Assembly: GCA_013997645.1 (NCBI GenBank)
Contig: PNKB01000001.1
Location: 53,571-117,570 of the forward strand
Length of the DNA: 64,000 bases
Direction: 5' to 3'
Source: Cyanobacteria bacterium PR.3.49
GTDB lineage: Bacteria > Cyanobacteriota > Vampirovibrionia > Obscuribacterales > Obscuribacteraceae
Both the position numbers and the translations under genes were made by a program. This document shows, piece by piece, positions 25,992 to 36,880 of the stretch (within the stretch, counting starts at the first letter, position 1; the number at the start of each line of letters is the position of its first letter). The notes beneath the pieces are model-generated. The model was not told the DNA's origin. It ran no database searches and worked only from the letters and a program-made list of their open reading frames with translations.

Positions 25992-26903
25992 CTAGATCGC
26001 TTCGGCTCGAACCAGTAGTTCCTGAATTCGCCCCTGCATGAAGTTGGCGCACTCACGAGGATCGTCCGGAAGCTCACCGATCGGAACCGGCTTGCCGACG
26101 ACAACGGAAGCCCCGTAGTGCCTGCGCTTACGAACGATTTTCGAGCCGTCTTCTGCGCGCGTGGTGTCCACCCACAAACGGAACTTCCGCAGAGGAGGCA
26201 CCACCAGCGCCATCAGCTCTACAAAGCGGTGAAACAGGGTCGCATCGGCGCGATCACGCTTGTAGTGCAGCGCAACGGGCAAGTATGCGAGCGGCTGATC
26301 GTTGTCCAGTTGCTCGGTGGCCTGATTGAGAGAACGCGCCGCACCGGTGCGGAAATCGTCGCAGCGAAGCACGTTGTCCTCTACGAGCTTGCCCTGAGGG
26401 TAGATCAATAGACGCGCCAATCGCGTGGATGCGAGATAGTGTGCCGCAGCCTCCACGACAGCATTACCCTTTCCGAGAGCCGCAACACCACCTTCGACCT
26501 TGGCGGCAATGGTTCCTACCCAAGCAGCCAGAAGCGCGCGTTTGCCCTTCAGCTCGTCATGTTTCGCCACCTGCGTGTAATGGCACCCGACCGCCACACG
26601 TGTGACCGCGAAGTCGAGATTGAAGGTGTGGTTGGGTCCGATCAGCAGGCGGCCGTTGTAGCGCTCGTTGTGCCGACCAACAACTTTGACCGGTCCGACA
26701 GCCATGAAGACGAGCAAACGGCAGACGAGGCTGAAGGTGAGCCTCGCCCAGAATGTCGACGGTGCCGGCAGGTAGCCGCCCTCGAGGAGTTTCTGCGCCT
26801 CGCCTTTCCAAAAACGAAAACGGCGACGGATGTGCAGAAAGATGCACAAGAGCAGGGCGGTCACCGACACAACGCCAGCGAAGATGAGCGTTTCGATATT
26901 CAT
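25992..26903 (-). CDS. PlsC-like lysophospholipid acyltransferase (first copy)
   Basis: 303 residues; the ATG at 26903 overlaps the upstream stop by an ATGA junction. TM about 5-24 (LIFAGVVSVTALLLCIFLHI), GPNHTFNLD (H92-X4-D97), and IYPQGKLVE in the place of the F-P-E-G motif. Same general fold as the next gene but clearly diverged from it (insertions, different motif III), so not a recent duplicate. Confidence 0.75.
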   Translation of the reverse strand: MNIETLIFAGVVSVTALLLCIFLHIRRRFRFWKGEAQKLLEGGYLPAPSTFWARLTFSLVCRLLVFMAVGPVKVVGRHNERYNGRLLIGPNHTFNLDFAVTRVAVGCHYTQVAKHDELKGKRALLAAWVGTIAAKVEGGVAALGKGNAVVEAAAHYLASTRLARLLIYPQGKLVEDNVLRCDDFRTGAARSLNQATEQLDNDQPLAYLPVALHYKRDRADATLFHRFVELMALVVPPLRKFRLWVDTTRAEDGSKIVRKRRHYGASVVVGKPVPIGELPDDPRECANFMQGRIQELLVRAEAI

Positions 26904-27277
26904 GTGATTTCCAAACACTTGGAGGAGCGAGTTGAATACTTCAGTTTGACACCCGGCGCCAGAAGCTGACCGGAGAAGGACAGATCTTTGTCGGGCACGA
27001 CCAGCAAGTAGGCGAACTTGAGAGCGACGATCTCGGCGAAGGTCATCTCGCGACCGTCCTTGTCCGTGATCACGATTGAGGTGTCGGAAATACCAGCGAG
27101 GACCAAGCGGGCGGTTTCCCCAATCTGAAATGGCTCCTTCTCCGCCTGAGGCGGATTCAAGTCGTACATGCGATCGATCATGGGGAGCGGCTTGTGCGCA
27201 AGCTCATGCTCGACCACTCGCTCTGATGCCTTCTTGTTATCGCAGATGCAGGTATTGCAGTTTTTCATTTTGCACAC
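26900..27277 (-). CDS. Unknown protein with N-terminal Cys cluster
   Basis: 125 residues, GTG start. The head MCKMKNCNTCICDNKK carries four Cys, followed by HELAHKPLP, a likely metal site; the C-terminal part (GETARLVLAGISDTSIVITD) looks beta-rich. Just upstream of the start codon the frame still reads Cys codons (D-C-P-V), so a longer non-ATG start is possible. Confidence 0.55.
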   Translation of the reverse strand: MCKMKNCNTCICDNKKASERVVEHELAHKPLPMIDRMYDLNPPQAEKEPFQIGETARLVLAGISDTSIVITDKDGREMTFAEIVALKFAYLLVVPDKDLSFSGQLLAPGVKLKYSTRSSKCLEIT

Positions 27278-27356
27278 GGGGCAATCGACTTTCTTTTAGT
27301 TGGACGTTCAACTCAATTTGCAGGCGATGTTTTAGTTTTTTATCTCTGAGCGAAAG

Positions 27357-27391
27357 GTACTCCGGCCCCTCGCAAGGAAGGACCGGAGTAC
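27357..27391 (-). terminator. Intercistronic hairpin in the array
   Basis: GTACTCCGGCC / GGACCGGAGTAC stem with a 12-base loop between the genes at 27401 and 27277. No T-run; could be an attenuator or mRNA-stability element. Confidence 0.5.
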
Positions 27392-27400
27392 GTCACAGCA

Positions 27401-27634
27401 TTAGCTGTTGGCGCGACGCTCCCTGTCGTGGCGGTTGTGCCGCGGCTTGGGAGCCCACTTGCAGTACAGGCGGCCGTTGCGGTCACGCGTCAGCTCGTAG
27501 TGGATGCCGCACCTGGGCGCCGATGTCGTGATGGTCTCGGCACCGGAAGTGGTGGCAGAAGCGGTGGCGGCGCCGATGCCGGTGAGGCAACCGAAGGCGA
27601 TGACAGCGGCGGTGATGGAGGTGCGAATGTTCAT
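27401..27634 (-). CDS. Small exported basic protein
   Basis: 77 residues; AAGGAG precedes the ATG at 27634. Signal peptide ITAAVIAFGCLTGIGAATASA, then a short mature part ending in a basic tail (KPRHNRHDRERRANS) with two Cys. Periplasmic or secreted; function unknown. Confidence 0.65.
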   Translation of the reverse strand: MNIRTSITAAVIAFGCLTGIGAATASATTSGAETITTSAPRCGIHYELTRDRNGRLYCKWAPKPRHNRHDRERRANS

Positions 27635-27725
27635 GAGAACTCCTTGTTTCTTGAGGTTGATTGTTGGGTGATTCAGTTGTTTATTTAGTTGTTTATTGAA
27701 TTTTCTTCTGTTGTTGCACTGATGG

Positions 27726-28031
27726 TCAGCGGCGCAGTTGGAAGACCAGATCGGCGAAGGCGATCTCGACGTCGACGTCATCAAGCTTGAGGCGCCGACT
27801 TCTGCGTTCGGTCCTGGCTCGCTCCTGCTCGCGAAGACAAAATTGCTCAGCTTCGATTGCACTGTCGATAGTGCCCAGGTGTCGGCGCTGCGACTTGACC
27901 TCCTCATTGATGGTGCGCAGTCGTTGCGGGGCGCAGCCGAGCGAGACGGCGAATTGCTCGAACTCGGCATCTTCCAGCGCGGATGCGGCGACATTCCGCT
28001 CCTCGTGAAGCTTGTTCAAATCACACATCAT
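27726..28031 (-). CDS. Unknown coiled-coil protein
   Basis: 101 residues; its ATG overlaps the stop of the preceding gene (ATGA). GGAGGA precedes it. Mostly charged helix (RLRTINEEVKSQRRHLGTID). No family recognised. Confidence 0.55.
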   Translation of the reverse strand: MMCDLNKLHEERNVAASALEDAEFEQFAVSLGCAPQRLRTINEEVKSQRRHLGTIDSAIEAEQFCLREQERARTERRSRRLKLDDVDVEIAFADLVFQLRR

Positions 28032-28492
28032 TCCTCCTGATTTTGGCCGGAGATGCTATTCTGCGCGTCGAGGAACAACGCGAAGTCGTGTTTGCTCCTC
28101 AGACTGAGGCGCTCATCTCGATAGTGTTCTTGCAATTCAGCGATTTCCTCGCGGCGATCCTTGAGGACCTTGTGAAGTTTCCGGCGGCTGATTTTGGACT
28201 GACTACGCATCAGCTTGTCGAGCTTCGGCAGCGGTGTTTTGCCCACTTGCTCCATTCCGCCCACCACAATCCAGGCGATGGATCCCGGCACATTTTTAGC
28301 GCTTTTGAAGTAATTTTCGAAGCGCTCGGCGAGAGTCGAGGCGTAGTCTCGATCGGCAAACCTCACCCACCAGCTGAAGCCCCGTTCGATTTGTTTTTCG
28401 AACTCGCTCAGAGTTACTTGAGCATCACGAATGAGGCTGTCCGCCTTATCGATGCTTGTCTCGGTCAATCGTTTGACCGGGGTTCGACTCAT
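28028..28492 (-). CDS. Unknown 154-residue helical protein
   Basis: Charged helices with a short hydrophobic patch (SIAWIVVGG). GGAAGGTC lies upstream of the start. No family recognised. Coupled to the coiled-coil gene by a 4-base overlap. Confidence 0.6.
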   Translation of the reverse strand: MSRTPVKRLTETSIDKADSLIRDAQVTLSEFEKQIERGFSWWVRFADRDYASTLAERFENYFKSAKNVPGSIAWIVVGGMEQVGKTPLPKLDKLMRSQSKISRRKLHKVLKDRREEIAELQEHYRDERLSLRSKHDFALFLDAQNSISGQNQEE

Positions 28493-28526
28493 TTTGACCT
28501 TCCTTTAATTTTGCCAACAAACTGGA

Positions 28527-29753
28527 TCAGCGCACGCGCAGACCGGTCTCGACGCTGGCGATGATGTTCTTCTGGATCTGCGAGGTGCCCTCGAAGATGG
28601 TCAGAAGAGGTGCATCCGCGTACCACTGAGCGACCGGGTGGTCGTTGACGTAGCCGGCGCCGCCAAGGATCTGGACGGCATCGCGAGTGGCTCGTACTGC
28701 CAGTTCTGTGGCGAAGAGCTTGACCTTCGACCCCTGCGCCGCCCCTAGGTGAAGCGTGGTCAGATACGTCCGCGCGGCGTCGATGACACCGAGCCGAGCC
28801 AGGTAGATGTCGGTCGCCAGATTGGCGAGCATCTCCGACACCTGCTGGTGCTCCGCGATTGGCTTGCCGAAGGCAACACGGGTCTTCGCATAGTCCCTGG
28901 CGTACTCGTAGGCGGCGCGTGCAAGACCGACGCCCATGGCGGCGACCATCCAGCGCGTGCCTTCGAAGGTCGCCATGGCAGCCGAACCACCGGAAGACTC
29001 GTTCTTCCTCGCCTTGGCCAGACGCTTGTCCAGCTTGTCCTTACCGCCAAGCAGGCAGTCTCCCGGCACCACGACATCGTCGAGAACGACCTCGGATGTG
29101 TGCGATGCGCGGAAGCCCATCTTGTCGAGCACGGCGCCTTCGGACAAGCCTTTGGTGCCGCCAGGGACGACGAAACTTGCCTGTCCGCGAGAACCCAATT
29201 CCGGATCGACGGAAGCGACGACGACATGCACGTCGGCGATACCGCCATTGGTGATCCAGTACTTGGTGCCGTTGAGCGTCCAGGTGTCGGACTTCTCGTC
29301 ATAGACCGCGCGAGTCTTCATGCCGCTGACGTCGGATCCGGCGTCCGCTTCTGAAGTACAGAAAGCGGCGACCTTGGGATCTTTCGCCGTGCCGAAGCAC
29401 TTGGGCAGCCATTCGTCTACTTGCTTTTGCGTGCCGTTGGCGATGAGCGCCGCAGCCGGCAAGCCGGTTCCGAAGATTGCCAGCGCGATACCGGGGTCGG
29501 CATGGAACAATTCCTCGATCCCCAACGCAGCCGTCAAGCCGGTAGGATCGGCGAAAAGCTGCTTGAAGAAGTCGTCGGAGTAGATGCCGCACGCCGCCGC
29601 CTTCTTGATGATGTCCCACGGCGTCGTCTGCGACTTGTGGTACTTGGCGCCGTTAGCGCGAATCTCCTTCTGGCAGAAATCCCTCAACCACTCGAGAACC
29701 GTGAGCTGATCGTCGGTGAGGTCGCATCCATGCCACTTGGCTGAAATAGTCAT
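28527..29753 (-). CDS. Acyl-CoA dehydrogenase
   Basis: 408 residues, full family length. Domains: N-terminal helical (about 10-120), central beta (AAFCTSEADAGSDVSGM..., KYWITNG), C-terminal helical. The catalytic base is in IFEGTSQIQ (E388). It oxidises an acyl-CoA to the 2-enoyl-CoA with FAD and passes electrons to ETF; no ETF genes are nearby. GGAAAGGAA precedes the ATG. Two acyltransferases and a patatin lie in the same array, so acyl-chain processing is a plausible shared role. Confidence 0.93.
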   Translation of the reverse strand: MTISAKWHGCDLTDDQLTVLEWLRDFCQKEIRANGAKYHKSQTTPWDIIKKAAACGIYSDDFFKQLFADPTGLTAALGIEELFHADPGIALAIFGTGLPAAALIANGTQKQVDEWLPKCFGTAKDPKVAAFCTSEADAGSDVSGMKTRAVYDEKSDTWTLNGTKYWITNGGIADVHVVVASVDPELGSRGQASFVVPGGTKGLSEGAVLDKMGFRASHTSEVVLDDVVVPGDCLLGGKDKLDKRLAKARKNESSGGSAAMATFEGTRWMVAAMGVGLARAAYEYARDYAKTRVAFGKPIAEHQQVSEMLANLATDIYLARLGVIDAARTYLTTLHLGAAQGSKVKLFATELAVRATRDAVQILGGAGYVNDHPVAQWYADAPLLTIFEGTSQIQKNIIASVETGLRVR

Positions 29754-29806
29754 TTCATTTCCTTTCCATTCTGCCGATGCAGAATTTGATCGAGTTCGAA
29801 TTCGAG

Positions 29807-29950
29807 CTAACCGATATTGAATTGTTGCTGGACTGTACCGGCGGGGACGCGGAAGTCTTGACGCGCGACTTCGGTCCTGGGCTTTCCACGCTCGATTTGC
29901 ACCGAACGAATGATGCGTTCCGTCTTAGTCGCCGAAGAAGATATCGGCAT
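29807..29950 (-). CDS. 47-residue protein overlapping 29925 gene
   Basis: ATG at 29950 inside the last codons of the preceding gene, in another frame. Encodes MPISSSATKTERIIRSVQIE, then a tail rich in Arg/Gln/Val. It looks like a coupled small gene: sensible composition and a position between two array genes. No family recognised. Confidence 0.4.
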   Translation of the reverse strand: MPISSSATKTERIIRSVQIERGKPRTEVARQDFRVPAGTVQQQFNIG

Positions 29951-30326
29951 CGTCGAATAACTGATCGACGTCGTCTCGCGAAACCTCGACGGGAATCTGC
30001 CAGTGCCACGTGTGAGCCTGAATGGAAACGCGCCGGCCGTCAGCGGGCTGAATCGAGGCCTGATGCGAGTGCATCGCGCTTTTGCGCCCGTCGGACAACT
30101 GGCGAACGCTGGCGGAGAAGTGGTGCTCGAAGACGCCCTTGTGTACTACCTTCACCTCGAGCAAATCGGGATAGCGCTTTGTGATTGTCATGGTCATGGT
30201 GACGGGGAAATTCATGTATCCGGGCATGGAGATGCGCCCAGGGATGATCGTGGAAAAGCGTCGATCATCGTCGTCCGCGTCGTCGGTGCGAACGATGCTC
30301 AAGTGTCGGACCTTGTCCATGTGCAT
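29925..30326 (-). CDS. Unknown 133-residue protein, paralogue of 23517
   Basis: GAGAAAG precedes the ATG. Acidic head (VRTDDADDDDRRFS) and an acidic tail (SRDDVDQLFDDADIFFGD) flank the core it shares with the 119-residue protein at 23517. No family recognised. Two copies in one array suggest a structural or substrate-binding role. Confidence 0.62.
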   Translation of the reverse strand: MHMDKVRHLSIVRTDDADDDDRRFSTIIPGRISMPGYMNFPVTMTMTITKRYPDLLEVKVVHKGVFEHHFSASVRQLSDGRKSAMHSHQASIQPADGRRVSIQAHTWHWQIPVEVSRDDVDQLFDDADIFFGD

Positions 30327-30358
30327 TCTTTCTCTTAGTTTTTAACAGCTGGGCGAAT

Positions 30359-31123
30359 TTATCTGAGAGGCAATTTGCCCTCGGACAAGAGTGGAGCCAG
30401 AGTGCTTGCTGCGCGCGCGTAACCGAAGAGTCGATACTTGTCGAATTCGGCCGGTGAAACGCGCCGGATTACTTTGCCGAACGGATAGCCGATCATCACT
30501 TCGGTTTCATCGCTCTGGCTGCTGCGCATCTTGATGGGAAACATGCGGGCAACAAGAGTCGGCTCGGTGAAGAAGCGTTTGTGCAGAAGATATGCACATG
30601 CATCAACGAGCAAATGCAGCTCCCCTTTCTCGTCGACGTAGCGAACCGGTCGAACGACTGGGTAGGGAGAGCATGAGGCGGCAAGGGCGATATCGAGAGG
30701 GTAATCCGTCCCTTCAAAAACGAACGGTTTACGGCTCAAAAGGTCGTAAGAAACTATGCGCAGGTTCGGCTGCGGCGAAAGATTGAGCTCTTTCACCAGC
30801 TGTTGTGTGAGCGGCAGGTGATCGAAAATCCCACCAGCGAGCATGCGGAGAGGGTCTCGCCAGGGCGGGACCAGAATTCCGCGCGTCAAGCTCTTGAGAA
30901 AGTGCTTGAGCATAAACTCGCGCATTTCCTCCTGTGACTTGCCGTTGCACACCAAGGTGCTGATCCAACTGCCGATCGAGATGCCTGCATAAGCGCAAAC
31001 ATCTACGTTTTTCTCCTGTAGGTAGGAGACCAGACCCGGCTGCACGGCGCCAAGAAATGCACCACCATCCAGCACGACAAGCAGAGCGTCGTTGCTCCGC
31101 TTCGCTTCAACATTCATGTTCAT
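30359..31123 (-). CDS. Patatin-like phospholipase
   Basis: 254 residues from the ATG at 31123 (MNMNVEAK). Patatin hallmarks: LDGGAFLGAV oxyanion-type loop, AGISIGSW with nucleophile S49 (G-X-S-X-G), and VDAC with D174 as the second member of the Ser-Asp dyad (usually DGG/DGA, here DAC). It hydrolyses acyl esters of phospholipids. The frame is open further 5', but that part contains a terminator-like hairpin (31139-31184), so I reject the longer start. Confidence 0.8.
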   Translation of the reverse strand: MNMNVEAKRSNDALLVVLDGGAFLGAVQPGLVSYLQEKNVDVCAYAGISIGSWISTLVCNGKSQEEMREFMLKHFLKSLTRGILVPPWRDPLRMLAGGIFDHLPLTQQLVKELNLSPQPNLRIVSYDLLSRKPFVFEGTDYPLDIALAASCSPYPVVRPVRYVDEKGELHLLVDACAYLLHKRFFTEPTLVARMFPIKMRSSQSDETEVMIGYPFGKVIRRVSPAEFDKYRLFGYARAASTLAPLLSEGKLPLR

Positions 31124-31138
31124 TCGCTTTCTGTAAAA

Positions 31139-31184
31139 CCAGAAATCGGCTCGAAAACTGCGCTGGCTTCGAGCCAATTTCTGG
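31139..31184 (-). terminator. Hairpin with T-run just before the patatin gene
   Basis: 17-bp stem (one mismatch) CCAGAAAT.GGCTCGAA / TTCGAGCC.ATTTCTGG, followed on the minus strand by TTTTAC. It ends 15 bases before the patatin start, so it may attenuate transcription into the patatin gene or, when open, free its ribosome site. Confidence 0.6.
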
Positions 31185-31312
31185 TCGTCTTTACTTACTT
31201 GCCGGCAGGTGGAGCCGGTGCGGTAGGTGTTGTTGTCGATGTTGATCTCGATGCCGCCGTCCAGCGACTCGGGACCCAACACGGCAGAGATCGTCGAAAC
31301 CTTTTGCAAATC

Positions 31313-31468
31313 CTATTCCACTGCGTAGAGGAAGAGGTCTGCTGCCGGCGGGGCTGACTTGTTCGATTCGGAATTCGGCATGAAATCGGGGATTTCGATG
31401 TATCCTCCGTTGACCGCGAAGATCAGCGCGAAGAGCGCCAGAATGAGAAACGTACTTACTTTGCTCAT
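31313..31468 (-). CDS. 51-residue membrane peptide
   Basis: AAGGAAAACTCG precedes the ATG at 31468. One hydrophobic segment (VSTFLILALFALIFAV), then a short polar tail (YIEIPDFMPNSESNK). Lies 10 bases after the next membrane gene. Unknown. Confidence 0.55.
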   Translation of the reverse strand: MSKVSTFLILALFALIFAVNGGYIEIPDFMPNSESNKSAPPAADLFLYAVE

Positions 31469-31478
31469 CGAGTTTTCC

Positions 31479-31829
31479 TTAAGTCAAATCTTTGCCGGCC
31501 TGGCGAACCAGACGGAAGAGAACCAGTCCGATGTAAACGCTGGCAACGCCCAAACCGAGCTGGTCGATGAGCAACAGGCTGATCGCTCCCCAACCGAATG
31601 GCACCGCCGCAAGAATTACGAACACAAGTGACAGGGAAGTGAAAAGCGCCAGCACCATGCGCACGACTTGCCAGCGATGCGGTGATACAGAATTGTCCTC
31701 GCTCGACAGAGCCGTTGCGTCGATGACGCGGTCAGCCGTGCGCATCAGCCCTTCTAGAAGTAGCTGCAGAGCAGCACCAAGAGCAAGTCCGACAACAACG
31801 ACAATCACTCCCCAAAGGAATGTGATCAT
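31479..31829 (-). CDS. Membrane protein with three segments, unknown
   Basis: 116 residues from ATG at 31829 (MITFLWG) with AAAGGAAA upstream. Hydrophobic segments FLWGVIVVVVGLALGAALQL, VRMVLALFTSLSLVFVILAA and ISLLLIDQLGLGVASVYIGL. It follows the FtsH-like gene directly and could be a membrane partner or substrate adaptor, but that is inference. Confidence 0.6.
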   Translation of the reverse strand: MITFLWGVIVVVVGLALGAALQLLLEGLMRTADRVIDATALSSEDNSVSPHRWQVVRMVLALFTSLSLVFVILAAVPFGWGAISLLLIDQLGLGVASVYIGLVLFRLVRQAGKDLT

Positions 31830-31852
31830 GAGATTTCCTTTCATTGTGAAGG

Positions 31853-31889
31853 GAGCGGCGGGAGGCAAGAAAATTGCCTCCCGTCGCTC
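31853..31889 (-). terminator. Strong hairpin after the FtsH-like gene
   Basis: 16-bp stem with one mismatch (GAGCG.CGGGAGGCAA / TTGCCTCCCG.CGCTC) and a 5-base loop between the FtsH-like stop and the next start. A terminator or read-through attenuator. Confidence 0.6.
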
Positions 31890-31905
31890 TCTTACACGTC
31901 ATTTA

Positions 31906-35037
<3,132 letters not shown>

Positions 35038-35066
35038 TTCTCTCCTTCAGTTTCTCGAAAAAACAA

Positions 35067-35327
35067 CTAGCTATCGTCCGACTGCCGCGCCTTCTGAGTG
35101 AGGTGCTTTCGAACGAGCAAAATGATGTCGATGACCGCGACAGTGAAGAAGCCCAGCAGACCGAAATTGCCAAAGACCTCGGCAACGACGATGAGGATGA
35201 GCGTGGTGAGGGCGATCCGAACCAGAACATGCTTTGCTCCGCCATAAGCCAGATGCTTGTCGACGAGATCGACAAGCATGCAGTAGACGATGAACATTGA
35301 CATGCCGGCGAGTATTGCGATGATCAT
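35067..35327 (-). CDS. Small membrane protein, unknown
   Basis: 86 residues from ATG at 35327 (MIIAILAGMS) with GAAAGG upstream. Two hydrophobic segments (AILAGMSMFIVYCMLV and LTTLILIVVAEVFGNFGLLG...). Directly upstream of the FtsH-like gene, so possibly its partner. Confidence 0.58.
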   Translation of the reverse strand: MIIAILAGMSMFIVYCMLVDLVDKHLAYGGAKHVLVRIALTTLILIVVAEVFGNFGLLGFFTVAVIDIILLVRKHLTQKARQSDDS

Positions 35328-35364
35328 TGCTGTGACCTTTCTGGAGATATTGCGTTGCAGCGCA

Positions 35365-35706
35365 TCAGTCAGAGATGGCGCAGATGCCGTGCTGTCGTTC
35401 GTAAGCACTGACACCAAACGGCAAATTTTCCGCAGCCTCTTCTGTTTTCGTCCAGACGATGAAAAGTCCGAGCGAGAAGCTGGGCTGAACTTTTACGATT
35501 TCCGAATTGCAAGACTCGATTTGCAAGAAAGAGCGCACCGCTTTTCGCAGCTCTTCTCTTTCCTCAGGAGTGCCTTCGTATCGAGGCGGGCCGACGTAGA
35601 GCACCTGATAAAAGGTGTCCCAATCGGGATGCCGCTTCGGGCTTTTTTGGGAAACACAATTGGAAACGGTGGCGACTTTGGCACCATTTGCAGTCATGCT
35701 GTTCAC
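35365..35706 (-). CDS. Unknown 113-residue protein
   Basis: Soluble, with GPPRYEGTPEEREELRKAV helical region. GAAAGGCAGG precedes the start. No family recognised. Confidence 0.58.
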   Translation of the reverse strand: MNSMTANGAKVATVSNCVSQKSPKRHPDWDTFYQVLYVGPPRYEGTPEEREELRKAVRSFLQIESCNSEIVKVQPSFSLGLFIVWTKTEEAAENLPFGVSAYERQHGICAISD

Positions 35707-35730
35707 CTGCCTTTCTTTCAGATTCTTGAT

Positions 35731-36252
35731 TCAGATCTTCGAGAGCGCGCGATTGGTTTGCGGGTAGAGCGTGTACAACAGCTTCCAGCTGCTGATCACC
35801 ACGTTGTGCTGCCCGCCGTGCGCGCGCGCGAGCTGGGCGGCGATGTCCTGCTCAACAAAATTGCGCGCGTCCTGCAACTCCAGAACCTGGTTGATTGTGT
35901 ACTCGGCATTGCCGAAATGCCAGAGTGCTGTGCCGACCGGATTGCTGTTGTAGGCGACGAAGTAGATCATTCGCATGATCTCGCTTTCGGAGAGTCCATC
36001 GGTGTACTGGATGTTAACCGTCTGCGCATGGTCAGACGCGGAAACGGTGAGCAGAATCCAGTTGCTGATGACTACGGTGATGGCGCCGCAGAATCCGGTG
36101 CGATTGCTGACAGCGCCGGCGATGTATTCGGTCACCGCCTGACGCATGTCCGACTGCTCCATGGGCTGTTCGGTCGTCAGCTCGATGCTGTCGAACTCCC
36201 ACGTGCCGTTTCCGCAGCGGTAGTTATACGCTACGAAATAGGTGTTGATCAT
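35731..36252 (-). CDS. Unknown protein with internal duplication
   Basis: 173 residues made of two homologous halves: YFVAYNYRCGNGTWEFDSIE...VVISNWILL and YFVAYNSNPVGTALWHFGNA...VVISSWKLL. The halves align over about 65 residues. The start overlaps the upstream stop (ATGA). Function unknown. Confidence 0.65.
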   Translation of the reverse strand: MINTYFVAYNYRCGNGTWEFDSIELTTEQPMEQSDMRQAVTEYIAGAVSNRTGFCGAITVVISNWILLTVSASDHAQTVNIQYTDGLSESEIMRMIYFVAYNSNPVGTALWHFGNAEYTINQVLELQDARNFVEQDIAAQLARAHGGQHNVVISSWKLLYTLYPQTNRALSKI

Positions 36253-36461
36253 CTTGCATCATCTCTTTCCTGTATCGCGATTGATTCAGATTTCATTTGA
36301 TCAGTGGGGAGCTTGTCGCGGCAGGAGCTGCCACCGCCTAGCGTCCGAATGACGCGGCCCCCCAGGCTGAAGTCCTGCAGCCGGCGCTCAATTTCTGAAA
36401 CTCTGTGATTGGCAATTTTGCCGATAACAGCATTCAGAATTCCGACCACACTCCAGAGCAC
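36249..36461 (-). CDS. Unknown 70-residue protein
   Basis: GTG start with GGAGG 10 bases upstream; 3 bases follow the stop of 36465 and its own stop overlaps the next start, so it sits in a tight operon. N-terminal hydrophobic patch (LWSVVGILNAVIG), then basic. No family recognised. Confidence 0.5.
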   Translation of the reverse strand: MLWSVVGILNAVIGKIANHRVSEIERRLQDFSLGGRVIRTLGGGSSCRDKLPTDQMKSESIAIQERDDAR

Positions 36462-36464
36462 ATC

Positions 36465-36620
36465 TCACAATCCTCCAATTCGAGGGAAACGTGCACCTTT
36501 GTTTTGAACCATGTCCTCGAGAGTCTGCTCAAGGATGCGCTCGCCGGGCGCATTGGTGTTGCAGTCGATCAACCGGGATCGACCTGAGAAAACCGGCAAA
36601 GCGAACGACATTATTCGCAT
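36465..36620 (-). CDS. Small CYVCC protein, start uncertain
   Basis: The frame is open from a TAG at 36663-36665 and reads KSQIRCYVCCDPAMRIMSFA, then SRLIDCNTNAPGERILEQTL, ending 3 bases before the next GTG. The first ATG (36620) lies after the Cys motif and has no ribosome site, so the gene may use a rare start or be a remnant whose 5' end is damaged. Confidence 0.4.
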   Translation of the reverse strand: MRIMSFALPVFSGRSRLIDCNTNAPGERILEQTLEDMVQNKGARFPRIGGL

Positions 36621-36832
36621 TGCCGGGTCGCAGCAGACGTAGCAGCGAATCTGCGACTTGCCCTACTCCACGGTGCAGACAGGCAACCTTCATCGCAAAG
36701 TGAAACTCATATCAATCGATGTGACTTTCAGCTCTTCAATCATCAACCCCGAACTGCCTCAAATGAGCCATTCCGGAGGACTTCAGTTGCGCATTTGTTA
36801 AGGACTGCACCACCCTCATGCTCGGCTTTTGC

Positions 36833-36850
36833 CCCTGACTGCAATCAGGG
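36833..36850 (-). terminator. Short hairpin after PPDK-like gene
   Basis: CCCTGA / TCAGGG stem with a 6-base loop, 31 bases beyond the PPDK-like stop. Weak; the 36621-36880 gap otherwise holds no gene I can support. Confidence 0.3.
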
Positions 36851-36880
36851 AACCGAACGCTAAACCGGTGTTGTGCATCA

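Noticed and set aside
29755..30009. 84-residue Ser/Arg-rich minus-strand frame
   Set aside because: Overlaps the 29925 and 29807 genes in another frame; Ser/Arg bias looks like a shadow.
35290..36300. 336-residue plus-strand frame
   Set aside because: Antisense to three small array genes with good ribosome sites and internal duplication.
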